Shown here: positions 12,533 to 22,658 of the stretch, in pieces
How the letters are laid out: each line of letters starts with the position of its first letter
Numbering within the stretch: position 1 is the first letter of the stretch
Source of the DNA: Raphanus sativus
Taxonomy: Eukaryota > Streptophyta > Magnoliopsida > Brassicales > Brassicaceae
NCBI RefSeq assembly: GCF_000801105.2
Contig: NC_079511.1
Location: forward strand, 11,524,784-11,588,783
DNA: 64,000 bases
Direction: 5' to 3'
The notes under the pieces: model-generated
Told to the model about the DNA's origin: nothing
The model's input: the letters and a program-made list of their open reading frames with translations, nothing else
The model's database searches: none
Program-made: the position numbers and the translations under genes

Positions 12533-12618
12533 ACTCTGATGATGTCAAAACTATCAACTTTCGTTCTCCTGAGATTTCAATGTGCTGAAAAATAATTGGA
12601 GACCTGAACTGAAAGAGT
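12533..12618 (+). ncRNA. C/D-box snoRNA, 18S guide (copy A, second)
   Basis: Terminal stem ACTCT (12533-12537) and AGAGT (12614-12618) enclose C box TGATGATG (from 12537) and D box CTGA (12609-12612). The D' box CTGA at 12569-12572 follows CAACTTTCGTTCT (12555-12567), complementary to 18S AGAACGAAAGTTG. It therefore has the same predicted target as the first snoRNA of the unit. The two share the tract GGAGACCTGAACTGA before the stem and look like an older local duplication. Confidence 0.8.
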
Positions 12619-13326
12619 TTCTCAACAAACAAAGTTTTAATTTTTGTTCTCGTGATTGTTCACTAGTTTTAAAATTAAAAAAATTGCAGCATCAAACAAG
12701 TTTGGAACGTATTGATATTTCCATATTTCGTAACGAGAAATTGCTGGTTCGGTTAAGAAATATCATAGATCTTGTAGGCTTGTAAATCATATTTACTGTC
12801 TTGGTTGTCTAGAAAACAACAACTAGTTAATCAGATTCAAATTGGTAATATGACAATCTCAAAATAATTTATTAGTACTTACTACTTCGTACACTAAAAT
12901 AACTAAATACGGTGGATCAAAAATGGAAATCTATGATATACAAGCCCGTACTTACTACTTCGTCCCTTCCCGTTCACTCTATATGCTAGCCTGGTTAAAG
13001 TGGCAGAACATATTGAGCCAGACACTTGACAGGCCAATACTCTTCATAACCAACATAATAATACATTGCTCTCTGTTAAAAACGGGCAAGTTAAAACTGT
13101 GGTTCTTACATTAATCTTGGACTTCGCCGAAGCTGATAGTATTATAGTAGTAATAAATTTCGAGACATGTTACGATTTCTCCCCATGGCTTAGGACAAAA
13201 AAACTGATGATGTCCAGGACATTTGTAAATCCTGTTTAACACCTGATAAGTCCATCGATCTACCATGAGCGTCTAATGATTTTGTGGGTAAGCTGCCATT
13301 GGCTGTCGTGTTGGGAGAAGCTTTGG

Positions 13327-14370
13327 TCAACCTGCTTGCCTGGTCCCTAGATAAACATCTTCTTCAGCTGTGGATGTTCTTCCAACAGATTTACCTGACT
13401 TTTCATCATCTTTTCTAATATTTTGCTTTGTTGATTTGTTCATTGATGCAGCCGGTGATGAAGGTTTTAACTGCCAACCAAAAAAGTACATGATTATAGA
13501 GTTGAAGCAAAAAATCTTCATGACCTGTTGATTAACTTAAATATTTGAGCGAGCTAAAAAAAAGGGGGAGGAGGATAAGCTGGGGTGAAGAGAAGAATAT
13601 AGATCATATCATATTACACTATCTTGAGAATCAATTAACCTTCGCTTTCACTCATAAACCCATAAACCAGAGCCAACGGGAAGGGACGCGTTACACACAG
13701 ACCATATGCCTACACGGTGGTCCCAAATACAACACTAAACCCAAAATATAGTCCTTTAGAAATGGAGCTGTAAATAAAGTAAAATGTGTCTAAGTTTCCT
13801 ACATATTTTGAGTCACAACTTTGGGGTTCATAAGTAAAGTAAGGGTTGCTAACTTAAACAAATAAAAGAGTTATGAACACATTGATACGTCGGCTTCGGA
13901 ATCCCTGGCAAAGCTGGTTCAAAAACCTCCCAAGTCTTCCCATTTCGTATTCAGTGCAGCAGCAGATAATTGGTTGTAGCGTTTTACATATCAGCACATC
14001 AATGTGTTTGACTGTAAAAGAAACAAAAAATGTGGTTGACTGTGTTAAAATAGGATGTTCGAAGAGAGTGGAGCATATATACAAACATAGCACAGTACAC
14101 AGATCAGAATCTGCCATGCTAAATGTGCAACGAGGGAAAATACAACGCTGCAGGAAATTCCATATTGATCTTCAAAGTATCAGGACATGAGCTAAGCCAT
14201 TTATCCTTTTCACGTGAAAGTCTTCTACGGACAGATGCAACATGTTCGTCATGCCTTTTCAGTTCATCGGTTAGACGATCAAGAGATTCTTGAATCCTTT
14301 CCTTCTTTTTTTTTCTCTTCGTAATTGCTGAGCTAGAATTATCAAAGAGTATATATGATAATTCAAACAA
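13327..14370 (-). pseudogene. THO2: Decayed fragment of THO2 (THO/TREX mRNA-export subunit)
   Basis: THO2 is the large scaffold of the THO complex that couples transcription to mRNA export. Minus-strand exon-like stretches read DEHVASVRRRLSREKDKWLSS, then CPDTLKINMEF (14119-14370), then ICKTLQPIICCCTEYEMGRL (about 13900-13990), which match conserved THO2 text as I recall it. After INMEF an extra base (GAATTTCC) breaks the frame; the expected continuation VYCAMFV can be read only in another frame, so at least one more shift is present. After GRLGRFL the similarity ends. A third piece (13327-13521) containing SSPAASMNKSTKQN and TAEEDVYLG may be a later exon, less sure. Only a small part of a roughly 1800-residue gene remains. 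Position between MAP70-2 and CML25 agrees with At1g24706 synteny, so this is probably a fractionated homoeologue. Confidence 0.75.
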
Positions 14371-14416
14371 TAACTACTAAACAATGAACACAATATTCAA
14401 ACTTTCAACTATAAAA

Positions 14417-14502
14417 AGCCCATTATAGACCGAGGTGACCCAAAGATTTAGCTAGGGTTTACTCACAAGTTTTGCCTCCCTCAGTCTAGTGGCATATAAA
14501 TA
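14417..14502 (+). promoter_or_regulatory. Promoter of snoRNA cluster B
   Basis: Same architecture as copy A: AGCCCATTA (14417-14425), TAGGGTTT (14453-14460) and TATAAATA (14495-14502). All three elements are kept without change, which suggests that this copy could still be transcribed. Confidence 0.65.
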
Positions 14503-14649
14503 CAGTAGTCATGAGGTCGTAACCTAACACCATTCTTCACCTTCGTTGCTTTTTTCAACTTCTTCTTCTAGTTTCTTCTTTATTGAATTCAGTTTGTATA
14601 TTTCTACTATGCTTTTTTTTTTGTTTTGATAAATGTGTAGAAGTAGTTG

Positions 14650-14736
14650 CCTCCGATGATGATCAAAACATAACTTTCGTTCTTCCGAGATTTTATATTA
14701 TGCGGAGAATTTATGGAGACCTGAACTGAGTGGAGG
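14650..14736 (+). ncRNA. C/D-box snoRNA, 18S guide (copy B, first)
   Basis: Paralogue of the snoRNA at 12366. Stem CCTCC/GGAGG is retained and extends to GCCTCC/GGAGGC. C box ATGATGA, D' CCGA and D CTGA are retained, and the 18S-complementary AACTTTCGTTCTT is unchanged. Differences fall in the spacer after D'. Conservation of boxes and guide suggests function. Confidence 0.78.
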
Positions 14737-14818
14737 CATCTCTTTTCCAAAACTCTTCTTCTATTTTTCTAAATTGTTTTCTGAAAATTAAGTTTTTAAA
14801 AATATATTTGAATGGAAT

Positions 14819-14904
14819 ACTCTGATGATGTCAAAACTATTAACTTTCGTTCTCCTGAGATTTCATTGTGCTGAAAAATAATTGGAGACCTGAACTGAAA
14901 GAGT
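14819..14904 (+). ncRNA. C/D-box snoRNA, 18S guide (copy B, second)
   Basis: Paralogue of the snoRNA at 12533. Stem ACTCT/AGAGT, C box TGATGATG, D' CTGA and D CTGA are intact. The guide now reads TAACTTTCGTTCT, still 12 bases complementary to 18S AGAACGAAAGTT. Confidence 0.78.
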
Positions 14905-16572
14905 TTCTCAACAAAACAAAGTTTTGTTTTCTGTTCTCGTGATTGTTTACTAGTTTTAAAATTTTAAAGTTGCAGGATTTAAACAAGTTTTGACCGTATT
15001 GGTGTTTGTATTTTTTGTAACGAGAATTTGCTGGTGCGATTAAGAAATAGGCTTAGGTTAATCATATTTATTGTCTTGGTTTGCCTAGAAAACAATCATG
15101 TGTAAATCAAAACGTGTTTGGACACATGAATTGAAATTAATTCAATAGTCTACAATCTCGAAAGGATTTATTTACACTAAAATAACTGAATACGGTGGAA
15201 CAAACACTTTTATTCACTCTAGTCACTAGGCATACTGGTAGAGCCGTCAAATGGTCGGGCCGACCATGGGCAAACCATGGGTAAATTGTTGTGGACGGTC
15301 CATCATCAGGCCCAAATATTACACGGTCCGATTGGGCCTACAACCGATATGTCCATGGGCGATATGGTCTAGGACCAATTGGACATTGGGCAAGCCCAAA
15401 TTACTAAAATTCTAGGTTTTTTTTGAATTTGGGGGAAAATAAAAAATCAATTCATCTCTCGAGTCTCTCATCTCTCCTCTCTCCTCTCTCGACTCTTCTT
15501 CTTCTTTCTCCTTCAATGGCATCATTGACTGATCTGGGTTTGTGGGTTCACTCGAAAATCAATTCTTAGTGTCATCACCCTCCACGGCGAATCTCCGGTC
15601 ACCACCCTCCACGGCGAAGCTCCGGTCATCTTTGTTGCATCAGACAAAGCTCGCTCTCATCACCCTCCACCTTTGTTAAATCAAACCAAGCTCTCCGGCG
15701 ATCTCTCTCACTCTCAGGCTCCATCTCCGGCGACCTCTCTCACTCTTAGTCTCCATCTCCGGCGACCTCTCTCTCAAGTAAGAGTCGGCTCCATCTCCGT
15801 AACGTGATTAAACTCCGTAACAAACTTAGTTTGTGGGTTTGTTGATTGATCTGGCTCCATCTTAATATTGTGGGTTTGTTGATTGATCAGTCTCCGTAAC
15901 AAGCTTAGTTTTAACAAGTTCATATAAGAGTCTTTGTGATTGATTCATGGTTCTATGCTTTGTGATTGATTCATCTAGGTAAAGAGTCTTTGGTGTGTTG
16001 GGTCATTAGGATTAGCTTCTAGTATAAGGATTATGCTCATAAGAAGGGTTCATCAAGGCTCTTATGTTCTCTGACAGTTTGCTTTCTATGATATCTCGTT
16101 CGTTTTGGTTTGTGGGGTGTGGGATATGAGTTTAATGGTCGACATATAATGGTTTGCGAAGCAAACTTTGCTGTTTTTTTTTTTAATTTATTTTGTATCA
16201 TAGTCTTTGGGACTCGTGTGTATTGTATTTGAAGCTTGTTCATTGTATTTGAAGCTTGACCACCATTGTTATTTGCTTATTATATAGTTTTTGGTTACAA
16301 TGCATCTCAGTTTCTAGATAGCTTTTGTTCTAGCTAGTCATTTGATTCATAGATAGCTTTGTAAATCATAATGCTTGTGCTGTGCGTTGTTTAGTGTATT
16401 GATGTTGATGAATATACAACGATTCATAAATCACCACAATCCAGTTTCAAGAAGTTATCTTATTGGTTATCTTTATAGAATGTGTACCAGACGTTTCTCA
16501 AAGGAACTCATAGACTGTTTGCATATCTCTGTTACTTAAGTTTATATGCATTTGTCTATTTGTTACAGGACA

Positions 16573-18803
16573 ATGAGCTTTGATACTCCAAATCTGAACC
16601 TGATTGAAGATACTCCAAACTTTTATGATGATGAAGACATGGAACATGAAGACATGGAAGATGAAGATACTGATGGGGATCAGGATCAGGAGGTCCATGA
16701 AGATACTTCAATGCCTCAAGAAAGCGGTTCTTCAGAGATCAGGAGGTCCAGTGGTAGCAGTTCAAGTAGACGTCGTGCTAAGTGCTGGAAGAACTTCACA
16801 CCAGGAGAGAAGCATTCTGATGGCATGACTGATGTTACATGCAACTACTGTCAGAAGCATTATCGCCTGAATCTGCGTCGAAATGGTACTAATACCATGA
16901 ATCGTCATATAAAGACTTGCTCCAAAACTCCCGGAAGTACTCCTAGAAGTGGTTATAAGAAGCTGGACATGGAAGTGTTCCGAGAGATGATTGCTGTGGC
17001 TCTAATTCAGCACAATCTTCCTTACTCTTTTGTAGAGTATGAGAAAATAAGAGAAGCCTTCACCTATGTTAATCCTTCCATAGAGTTTTGGAGTCGCAAT
17101 ACAGCAGCGTCAGATGTCTACAAGATTTATGAGAGGGAGAAACAGAAGCTTAAGGCAGTCTTGGCTAAAATCCCTGGTAGAGTTTGCTTAACCACAGATT
17201 TGTGGAGAGCCATAACAGTAGAAGGCTACATGTGCTTGACAGTACACTACGTGGATGTAGATTGGGTTTTGAAGACGAAGATCATATCTTTCTGTGCTTT
17301 TCCGCCTCCACACACGGGTGTTGCCATAGCTCTTAAGCTGACTGAGCTGTTAAGAGAGTGGGGCTTAGAGAAGAAGGTATTTTCTCTGACAGTGGATAAT
17401 GCATCTGCCAATGATAATATGCAAGGCATTTTGAAGAGGAAGCTACAAAAGGATTTGGTGTGTAGTGGGGAATTTTTTCATGTGAGGTGCTCAGCGCATA
17501 TTCTGAACTTGATCGTGCAAGATGGTTTAGCTGTTATCAGTGGAGCTTTAGATAAGATTAGGGAAACCGTTAAGTTTTTGAAAGGATCTGAGTCTAGAGA
17601 AATTACGTTTCAGAACTGTATTGAAACAGTTGGAGTCCCAGCTGAAGTGGCTAAAGCGGGTCTGATTTTAGATGTCACAACTCGCTGGAACTCCACATAC
17701 TTCATGCTCGATAGGGCTATTGATTTTAAGGAGGCCTTGAGAAACCTTAAAGAAGTTGATAGAAGCTACAAGAGCTTTCCATCTGAGCTAGAGTGGGACA
17801 GATCAGAACGGATTTGCAAGCTATTGGAACCATTTGCTGAAGTCACAAAGCTCATCTCTGGTTCATCTTACCCGACAGCAAACTTATACTTCATGCAAGT
17901 GTGGTCGATTAAGTGTTGGTTGAGACGTCATGAAGATTCAGAGGATCGAGTCATTCGTGAAATGGTGGAGGCTATGAAAGAGAAATTTAACAAATATTGG
18001 GAAGAGTTCAGTGATATATTAGCAATTGCAGCAGTTCTTGATCCTCGGCTTAAGTTTGCTTTTCTAGAGTATTGTTACAATATTCTAGATCCAGAAACTT
18101 GCAAATTGAACTTGGTGTATATTCGTGGCAAGCTGGTCAAGCTGTTTGGAGAATATAAGAAAGACACAGGCGCCACTACTAGTGCATCTACTTCACATGC
18201 TCCTCGACACATCCCTTCAGGATATGGTGTAAGTTTCTTGACTCTTAGAAATGCTTGGAAGTTAAGACTTGTAGACTCGTTGTTTCAGATTTCTATACTC
18301 GTAGACATGCTTAAACCTGGTTGCATTTTTAGGACTCGTAGACTTGTAACCTTAAGACAGTTGTTTCAGCTTGAAAGTTGTTTCAGATTTCTTATTAAGT
18401 TCGTTTGTTGGTTTGTTGTTGTTTACAGGGCTTTTATGCTTACTTCTCTCAAAAGACTGGTGGTAGTGGGAAATCACCATTAGACATATACTTGGATGAG
18501 CCAGTGGTTGATATGGAAAGCTTTTCAAGTTTGGATGCTATATCATATTGGAAAGATAATGCAGGCCGCTTCAAAGAGCTGTCTTCAATGGCCTGCGATG
18601 TGCTGAGCATCCCTCTCACAACGGTGGCATCGGAATCATCCTTTAGCATCGGCAGCCGAGTCCTCAACAAGTACCGAAGCTGTCTCCTACCCACAAACGT
18701 TCAAGCTCTTATCTGTGCAAGAAACTGGTTCCGTGGATTTCAAGAGATAGGAGATCATGAGATTGAGCTCAGCTCTGAGCAAAGAGGTATGTACCGTTTA
18801 TGA
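16573..18803 (+). CDS. hAT transposase, RICESLEEPER/DAYSLEEPER type
   Basis: Cuts and rejoins DNA at the hAT ends. Two coding exons, 16573-18228 and 18429-18803, joined in phase 0 at a GTAAGT/CAG intron, give 676 residues, the normal size. An acidic N terminus ([20 protein letters not shown]) is followed by a BED-type zinc finger ([20 protein letters not shown]; about residues 75-120). The RNase-H-like core has [13 protein letters not shown] and the Glu in ASESSFS, consistent with the DDE triad. The C-terminal dimerisation domain reads [20 protein letters not shown] and continues to the end. The start follows a CAG acceptor at 16568, so the leader is probably spliced. GTATGT at 18787 could act as a further donor to an exon near 19066, giving a longer C terminus. 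No stops or shifts: potentially autonomous. Confidence 0.92.
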
Positions 18804-19040
18804 CTTTGATATGTTATTGATGACTTGATGACTTGATGTTGTCTAACAGAAAAGAGTTATTGGAACTTGATGACTTGATGTCTTGATGTCTTGTGTTTAT
18901 GACTTTGATATGAATCGTTATGTGCAATGAACTTGATGTCTATGTCTTGTTAAATGACTTGAATTGTTATATGACTTGATGACTTGATGTACTGAATCGT
19001 TATATGACTTGATGGCTTGTTATAAAACTTGATATCTTGT
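18804..19040 (+). repeat. Imperfect TGACTTGATG tandem repeats
   Basis: Variants of GACTTGATG and CTTGATGTCTTG recur many times directly after the transposase stop codon. The tract lies in the 3' non-coding part of the hAT element and probably arose by slippage. Confidence 0.6.
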
Positions 19041-20470
19041 GCTGTTTGTGCTGTTTGTAATGCAGGATGATCAAGGATTCAAGGTTGCTGTGAAGCTGTT
19101 TGGCTCCACTTGCAAAATAATGAAGATTGAAACTTTTAAACTCATTGGTTTGGCATGAACGTTTACTCATTGCTTTCTATTGTTTACTCATTTTTTTCAT
19201 TGTTTCAAACTTTTAAACTCACTAGTTTCATTGTTTCATACTCATTGTTCTCATTTTACAGATTTTATAAAATTTAAATAAGTACAAACAAATAATTACA
19301 GATTTTATAAATTTAAATAAGTATAAATAAATAAATTACAACTTTTATGAGAGTTTATATATTTAAATGAGTACAAATAAATAAACATATAAATGAAATT
19401 GAATACAAATAAAAATATATTGGGTACCCATGGGCTTGACCATTGGTCTTGGTCTTTATTGGTCTTGGACACTTTTTGGACCATTGTCCATATTGGACCA
19501 CCCATTATTGCCCATATCTCAAATGGTCCATTTGGTCAAGCCCATTTGGCCCATGGACAGACCATTTGACAGCTCTACATACTGGTTCAAGTAGCAGAAC
19601 ATATTGAGCCAGACACTAGATAGGCCAATACTCTTCATAACCACTCTATAATACATTCGTTCCTTGTTAAAAACGGGCAAGTCAAAACTGCTGTTCTTGT
19701 CTTTAACTCAAGACTCTCAAGACATTAATCTTGGATTTCGCCGAAGCTGGTAGTATTGTATAGTATTAATAAAATTCGAGACATGTTACACTTGGGACAA
19801 AATAATTGATGATGTCCAGGATTTACAAATGGACGGTCTAGCTCACAAGACATTAAAAGAGTTACAATTGACAGAAATGAGTTGGAGCAGACAAGATTTT
19901 ATATCAAACAAATGTATGGTCCTTTCTGAGTGTTGTGCATATATAGATGAGTTTGGAACTCTCTGAATCAAAATTCTGATTTTCCAAGACACTTCTTAAA
20001 GGAGTAAAAAGAAAACTTCATAAAACACATCCAAGGATCTGCGAATTGTCATCGTATACATCCGAATCATCAAGAGTCCACTACTACCGGTCTCTCCGCT
20101 TCCGTTCAGCTCTCTGCCTACTGTCATCTTCGCACTCACGATCATACATTCTGTACCAAAGGTTAAGGAAATGCTAGTAAACTCTGAAGAAGATACCATC
20201 CGTGATGTATCATATAAGGGATTGTTTCATGCTAATTAGTTGGTAACGAGGTTTTCTCTCTCATTTTTAAAGGATACGGGTCAGGATCACGATGAGCCAT
20301 CTTGCTAGAAGCTTCTTTACCAAGATATCTGATGTTGAATCATACTACTAGTACTGCTCTTTCGCTCTCTGCCTTCGTAACAAGATGGTTCCATACCCAT
20401 TGATAAAGATGACTGATGTGGCATTGGAGAGTCAAGGACTCTCGAACAGCAGGACAATGGCCAGAACAAG

Positions 20471-20686
20471 ATGAAACAAGACAAACCGTTCTTGCGTCCT
20501 CGTCAGTATCACACTGATGCTGAGCTTGATCAAATAAGAAGAGATGGGATTTGTTGTAAATGTAAAGGGAAGTATTACAAGGGTCATCCGTGTACAAGTA
20601 ATGGAGGAAAATACGGTCGAACTGTTGGAAGCAGTGGCAGATTCAGAACATGGTCCCTCAACAGAGTGTATGGCATTGTCATCTAA
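20471..20686 (+). pseudogene. Remnant of a Ty3/gypsy gag zinc knuckle
   Basis: A 71-codon open stretch contains IRRDGICCKCKGKYYKGHPC. The Cys-x2-Cys-x6-Gly-His-x2-Cys arrangement preceded by a basic RR-G motif resembles the gag zinc knuckle of plant Ty3/gypsy polyproteins (the R-KGLC-KC-EK--PGH-C pattern). No protease, reverse transcriptase or integrase is found next to it and no LTRs are seen. It is a short fossil, or possibly an unrelated CCHC fragment. Confidence 0.5.
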
Positions 20687-20983
20687 TGCTTTCATGGAAG
20701 CACACCGGTAATTAACGATGGATGGCGTTGGTTTGATCAAATAAAAAAGAGAACCGATCTGGTGTGTTCTAACAATTGTTGGTTAGCAAGTGTGAACATT
20801 GATCAATTGTTTTATTTAAGTAAATCATGTCTGACTATATTACTTAGGCTAATGGCATTAGTTATAAATTTTCTAGCAATGAAAGGATCTTCAAATAACT
20901 TGAGTGAGAAGAACTGTGAGCTTGACATATCATCAAAAAATAACAATGTATAGTTTACAAAATAAATATTATTTTAACGTTTA

Positions 20984-21653
20984 CTAGATTTTGACCCGCG
21001 CTTTCAAAGCGCGGGTTTATGTTTGGTGAAAATTTTATATAATCACATTTATATAATCCGTCTTGTATATGCATTTATATAATCCGTCTCATATATGTGT
21101 TTTATATCCGGGTTTATGTTCGGTTAAAACTATATTGTACATGTATTTTTAAGTTTTTAGTTTTGAATTAGATATTTTAAATATAAATCAATATAACAGT
21201 TTTATAGTTTTGATCGGTGTTTTGAAACCCGACTCGGACCTGCGGTTGAACGAATTACCGGTTTGTAACCCGGTATTTTTAATATTGTGATTTTTTCTAA
21301 TGATAAGATAAATTTGGTGATCATAAGTTGGAAATTTTTTTAAAATATATTTATAGTTTTCAAAATCGTTCTAAATGATAATGATTGTTGTCAAAATTAA
21401 TAATTTTAGAATTAGAAACTGGTGGTTAATAATAGTATCAAACATGGAAATAATCGATGCAGTATCAAACAAAAAAATAATCGCAGGCCGAAATTAAATT
21501 AGGAAACCAGTGATTAATGACAAACCAAAAAATAATTAAGAAGAAACTGGCGCAGAATGTCCAGAATACCCTTAATGAATACAAAAGAAAGGTTCTTCGA
21601 TAAGGGTAAAAAGAGTAAAAATCCAAAACATGCTTGTACTTTAATAGTATAGA
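20984..21653 (-). mobile_element. Non-autonomous Helitron, about 670 bp
   Basis: Read on the minus strand, the element begins TCTATACTATTAAAGTACAA (ending at plus-strand 21653) and finishes with a hairpin (stem CCCGCGCTT/AAGCGCGGG) followed by TCAAAAT and CTAG, reaching plus-strand 20984. The flanking bases are A on the 5' side and T on the 3' side, the AT target used by Helitrons. No helicase coding sequence. The two termini in correct relative orientation make this a well-bounded element. Confidence 0.82.
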
Positions 21654-21918
21654 TGTATTAATAAGCAACTGATAATATTAATTTTGCCTGTCTTTTTACC
21701 TTTGTTAACAAAAAAAATTTCTCTATATATTGATGGTCCATGTTGACTTTGGGATTATGATAAATAATCTACTAACCATCATCGCCCACTTGTTAAACAT
21801 CTAGAAGCGGGTTAAGAGAATTGGAAGAGGCATGAAGCTCCCTGTTGCCAACATGCCTCCAACTCTATATGATTGTTACATTCCCTAAATACCAATTTAT
21901 CCAAATACATGTATTCGC

Positions 21919-21926
21919 TATATAAA
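21919..21926 (+). promoter_or_regulatory. TATA box of the CML25-type gene
   Basis: TATATAAA about 170 bases before the start codon at 22095; no competing TATA box is closer. Use is inferred. Confidence 0.45.
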
Positions 21927-22094
21927 CCATTCTAATAATAACAACTAAAATCAACTTGAGATTTATTATTCCTGAATTAGTTGCGAGAATCCGAGATTAG
22001 CTAGCGATCCAGAGATTCATTCATTGGCTTCCTCGAGAATCACCACAAATACAGATACATCTCTCTTTCCTCACACAAACGAGATTCTGAAACC

Positions 22095-22658
22095 ATGTTC
22101 AACAAGAAAAACCAATCCAATGGTTCGGGCGGTGGCGGCTCGGTATCCCGAACCGGAGCAGACTCACCGTACCTCCAAAAAGCACGCTCAGGTAAAACCG
22201 AGATCCGAGAACTCGAAGCGGTTTTCAAAAAATTCGACGTGAACGGAGACGGCAAGATCTCGTCCAAGGAGCTCGGCGCGATCATGGCGAGCCTAGGCAA
22301 CGAGGTACCGGAGGAGGTGCTGGAGAAGGCGATCACGGAGATAGATCGGAAAGGAGACGGTTACATAAACTTCGAGGAGTTCGTGGAGCTGAACACGAAA
22401 GGGATGGATCAGGACGACGTGCTGGAGAATCTGAAGGACGCGTTCTCCGTCTACGATATCGACGGGAACGGGGCGATATCGGCGGAGGAGCTGCACGAGG
22501 TTCTGAGGAGCTTGGGGGATGAGTGCTCGATCGGGGAGTGTAGGAAGATGATTGGTGGTGTGGATAAGGATGGAGATGGGACGATTGATTTCGAGGAGTT
22601 TAAGATTATGATGACCATGGGGATGAGACGTGATAATGTCATGAGTGGTGGCGGTTAG
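22095..22658 (+). CDS. CML25: Calmodulin-like protein with four EF-hands
   Basis: Binds calcium and relays calcium signals to target proteins in the cytosol; Arabidopsis CML25 acts in tip growth of pollen and root hairs. Intronless, 187 residues, about the length of Arabidopsis CML25. A Gly/Ser-rich N terminus (MFNKKNQSNGSGGGGS) leads into four canonical loops: DVNGDGKISSKE (EF1), DRKGDGYINFEE (EF2), DIDGNGAISAEE (EF3) and DKDGDGTIDFEE (EF4), each with Asp at position 1 and Glu at 12, so all four should bind calcium. The coding strand is GC-rich compared with its flanks. The ATG begins the recognised N terminus. CML25 versus the close paralogue CML26 is decided by gene order (At1g24620). Confidence 0.92.
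   Translation: MFNKKNQSNGSGGGGSVSRTGADSPYLQKARSGKTEIRELEAVFKKFDVNGDGKISSKELGAIMASLGNEVPEEVLEKAITEIDRKGDGYINFEEFVELNTKGMDQDDVLENLKDAFSVYDIDGNGAISAEELHEVLRSLGDECSIGECRKMIGGVDKDGDGTIDFEEFKIMMTMGMRRDNVMSGGG

Larger units (their letters stand above)
12125..13240. repeat. Segmental duplication, copy A (snoRNA unit)
   Basis: Recurs in the same orientation from about 14411 to 15230, continuing after the hAT insert at about 19586-19845. Shared landmarks in order: AGCCCATTATAGACCGAGG, the TATAAATACAGTAGTCATGAG block, two snoRNAs, ACGGTGGAACAAA-like text, the AGAACATATTGAGCCAGACAC block, CTTCATAACCA, AACGGGCAAGT, TTCGCCGAAGCTG and GATGATGTCCAGGA. Differences are scattered substitutions and small indels, so the duplication is not very recent. 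Copy A lacks the hAT element and shows the diverged unoccupied site. Confidence 0.9.
15239..19577 (+). mobile_element. Complete hAT transposon with open transposase
   Basis: Terminal inverted repeats TAGAGCCGTCAAATGG (15239-15254) and its partner at 19562-19577 (TAGAGCTGTCAAATGG when inverted) differ at one of 16 bases. The perfect 8-bp target duplication CATACTGG is at 15231-15238 and 19578-19585, as expected for hAT. Both ends carry many short GGTC/GACC and CCATGGG words in roughly the outer 200 bp, plausible transposase-binding sites. The 4339-bp element holds one transposase gene with a spliced 5' leader. It sits inside copy B of the snoRNA duplication. Confidence 0.95.
14411..19850. repeat. 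Segmental duplication, copy B (snoRNA unit), split by a hAT element
   Basis: Second copy of 12125-13240, present at about 14411-15230 and resuming at 19586-19850. The interruption is exactly the hAT element plus one copy of its 8-bp target duplication. Copies A and B flank the THO2 remnant, so the duplicated segment is separated by about 1.2 kb of unrelated sequence. Confidence 0.88.
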
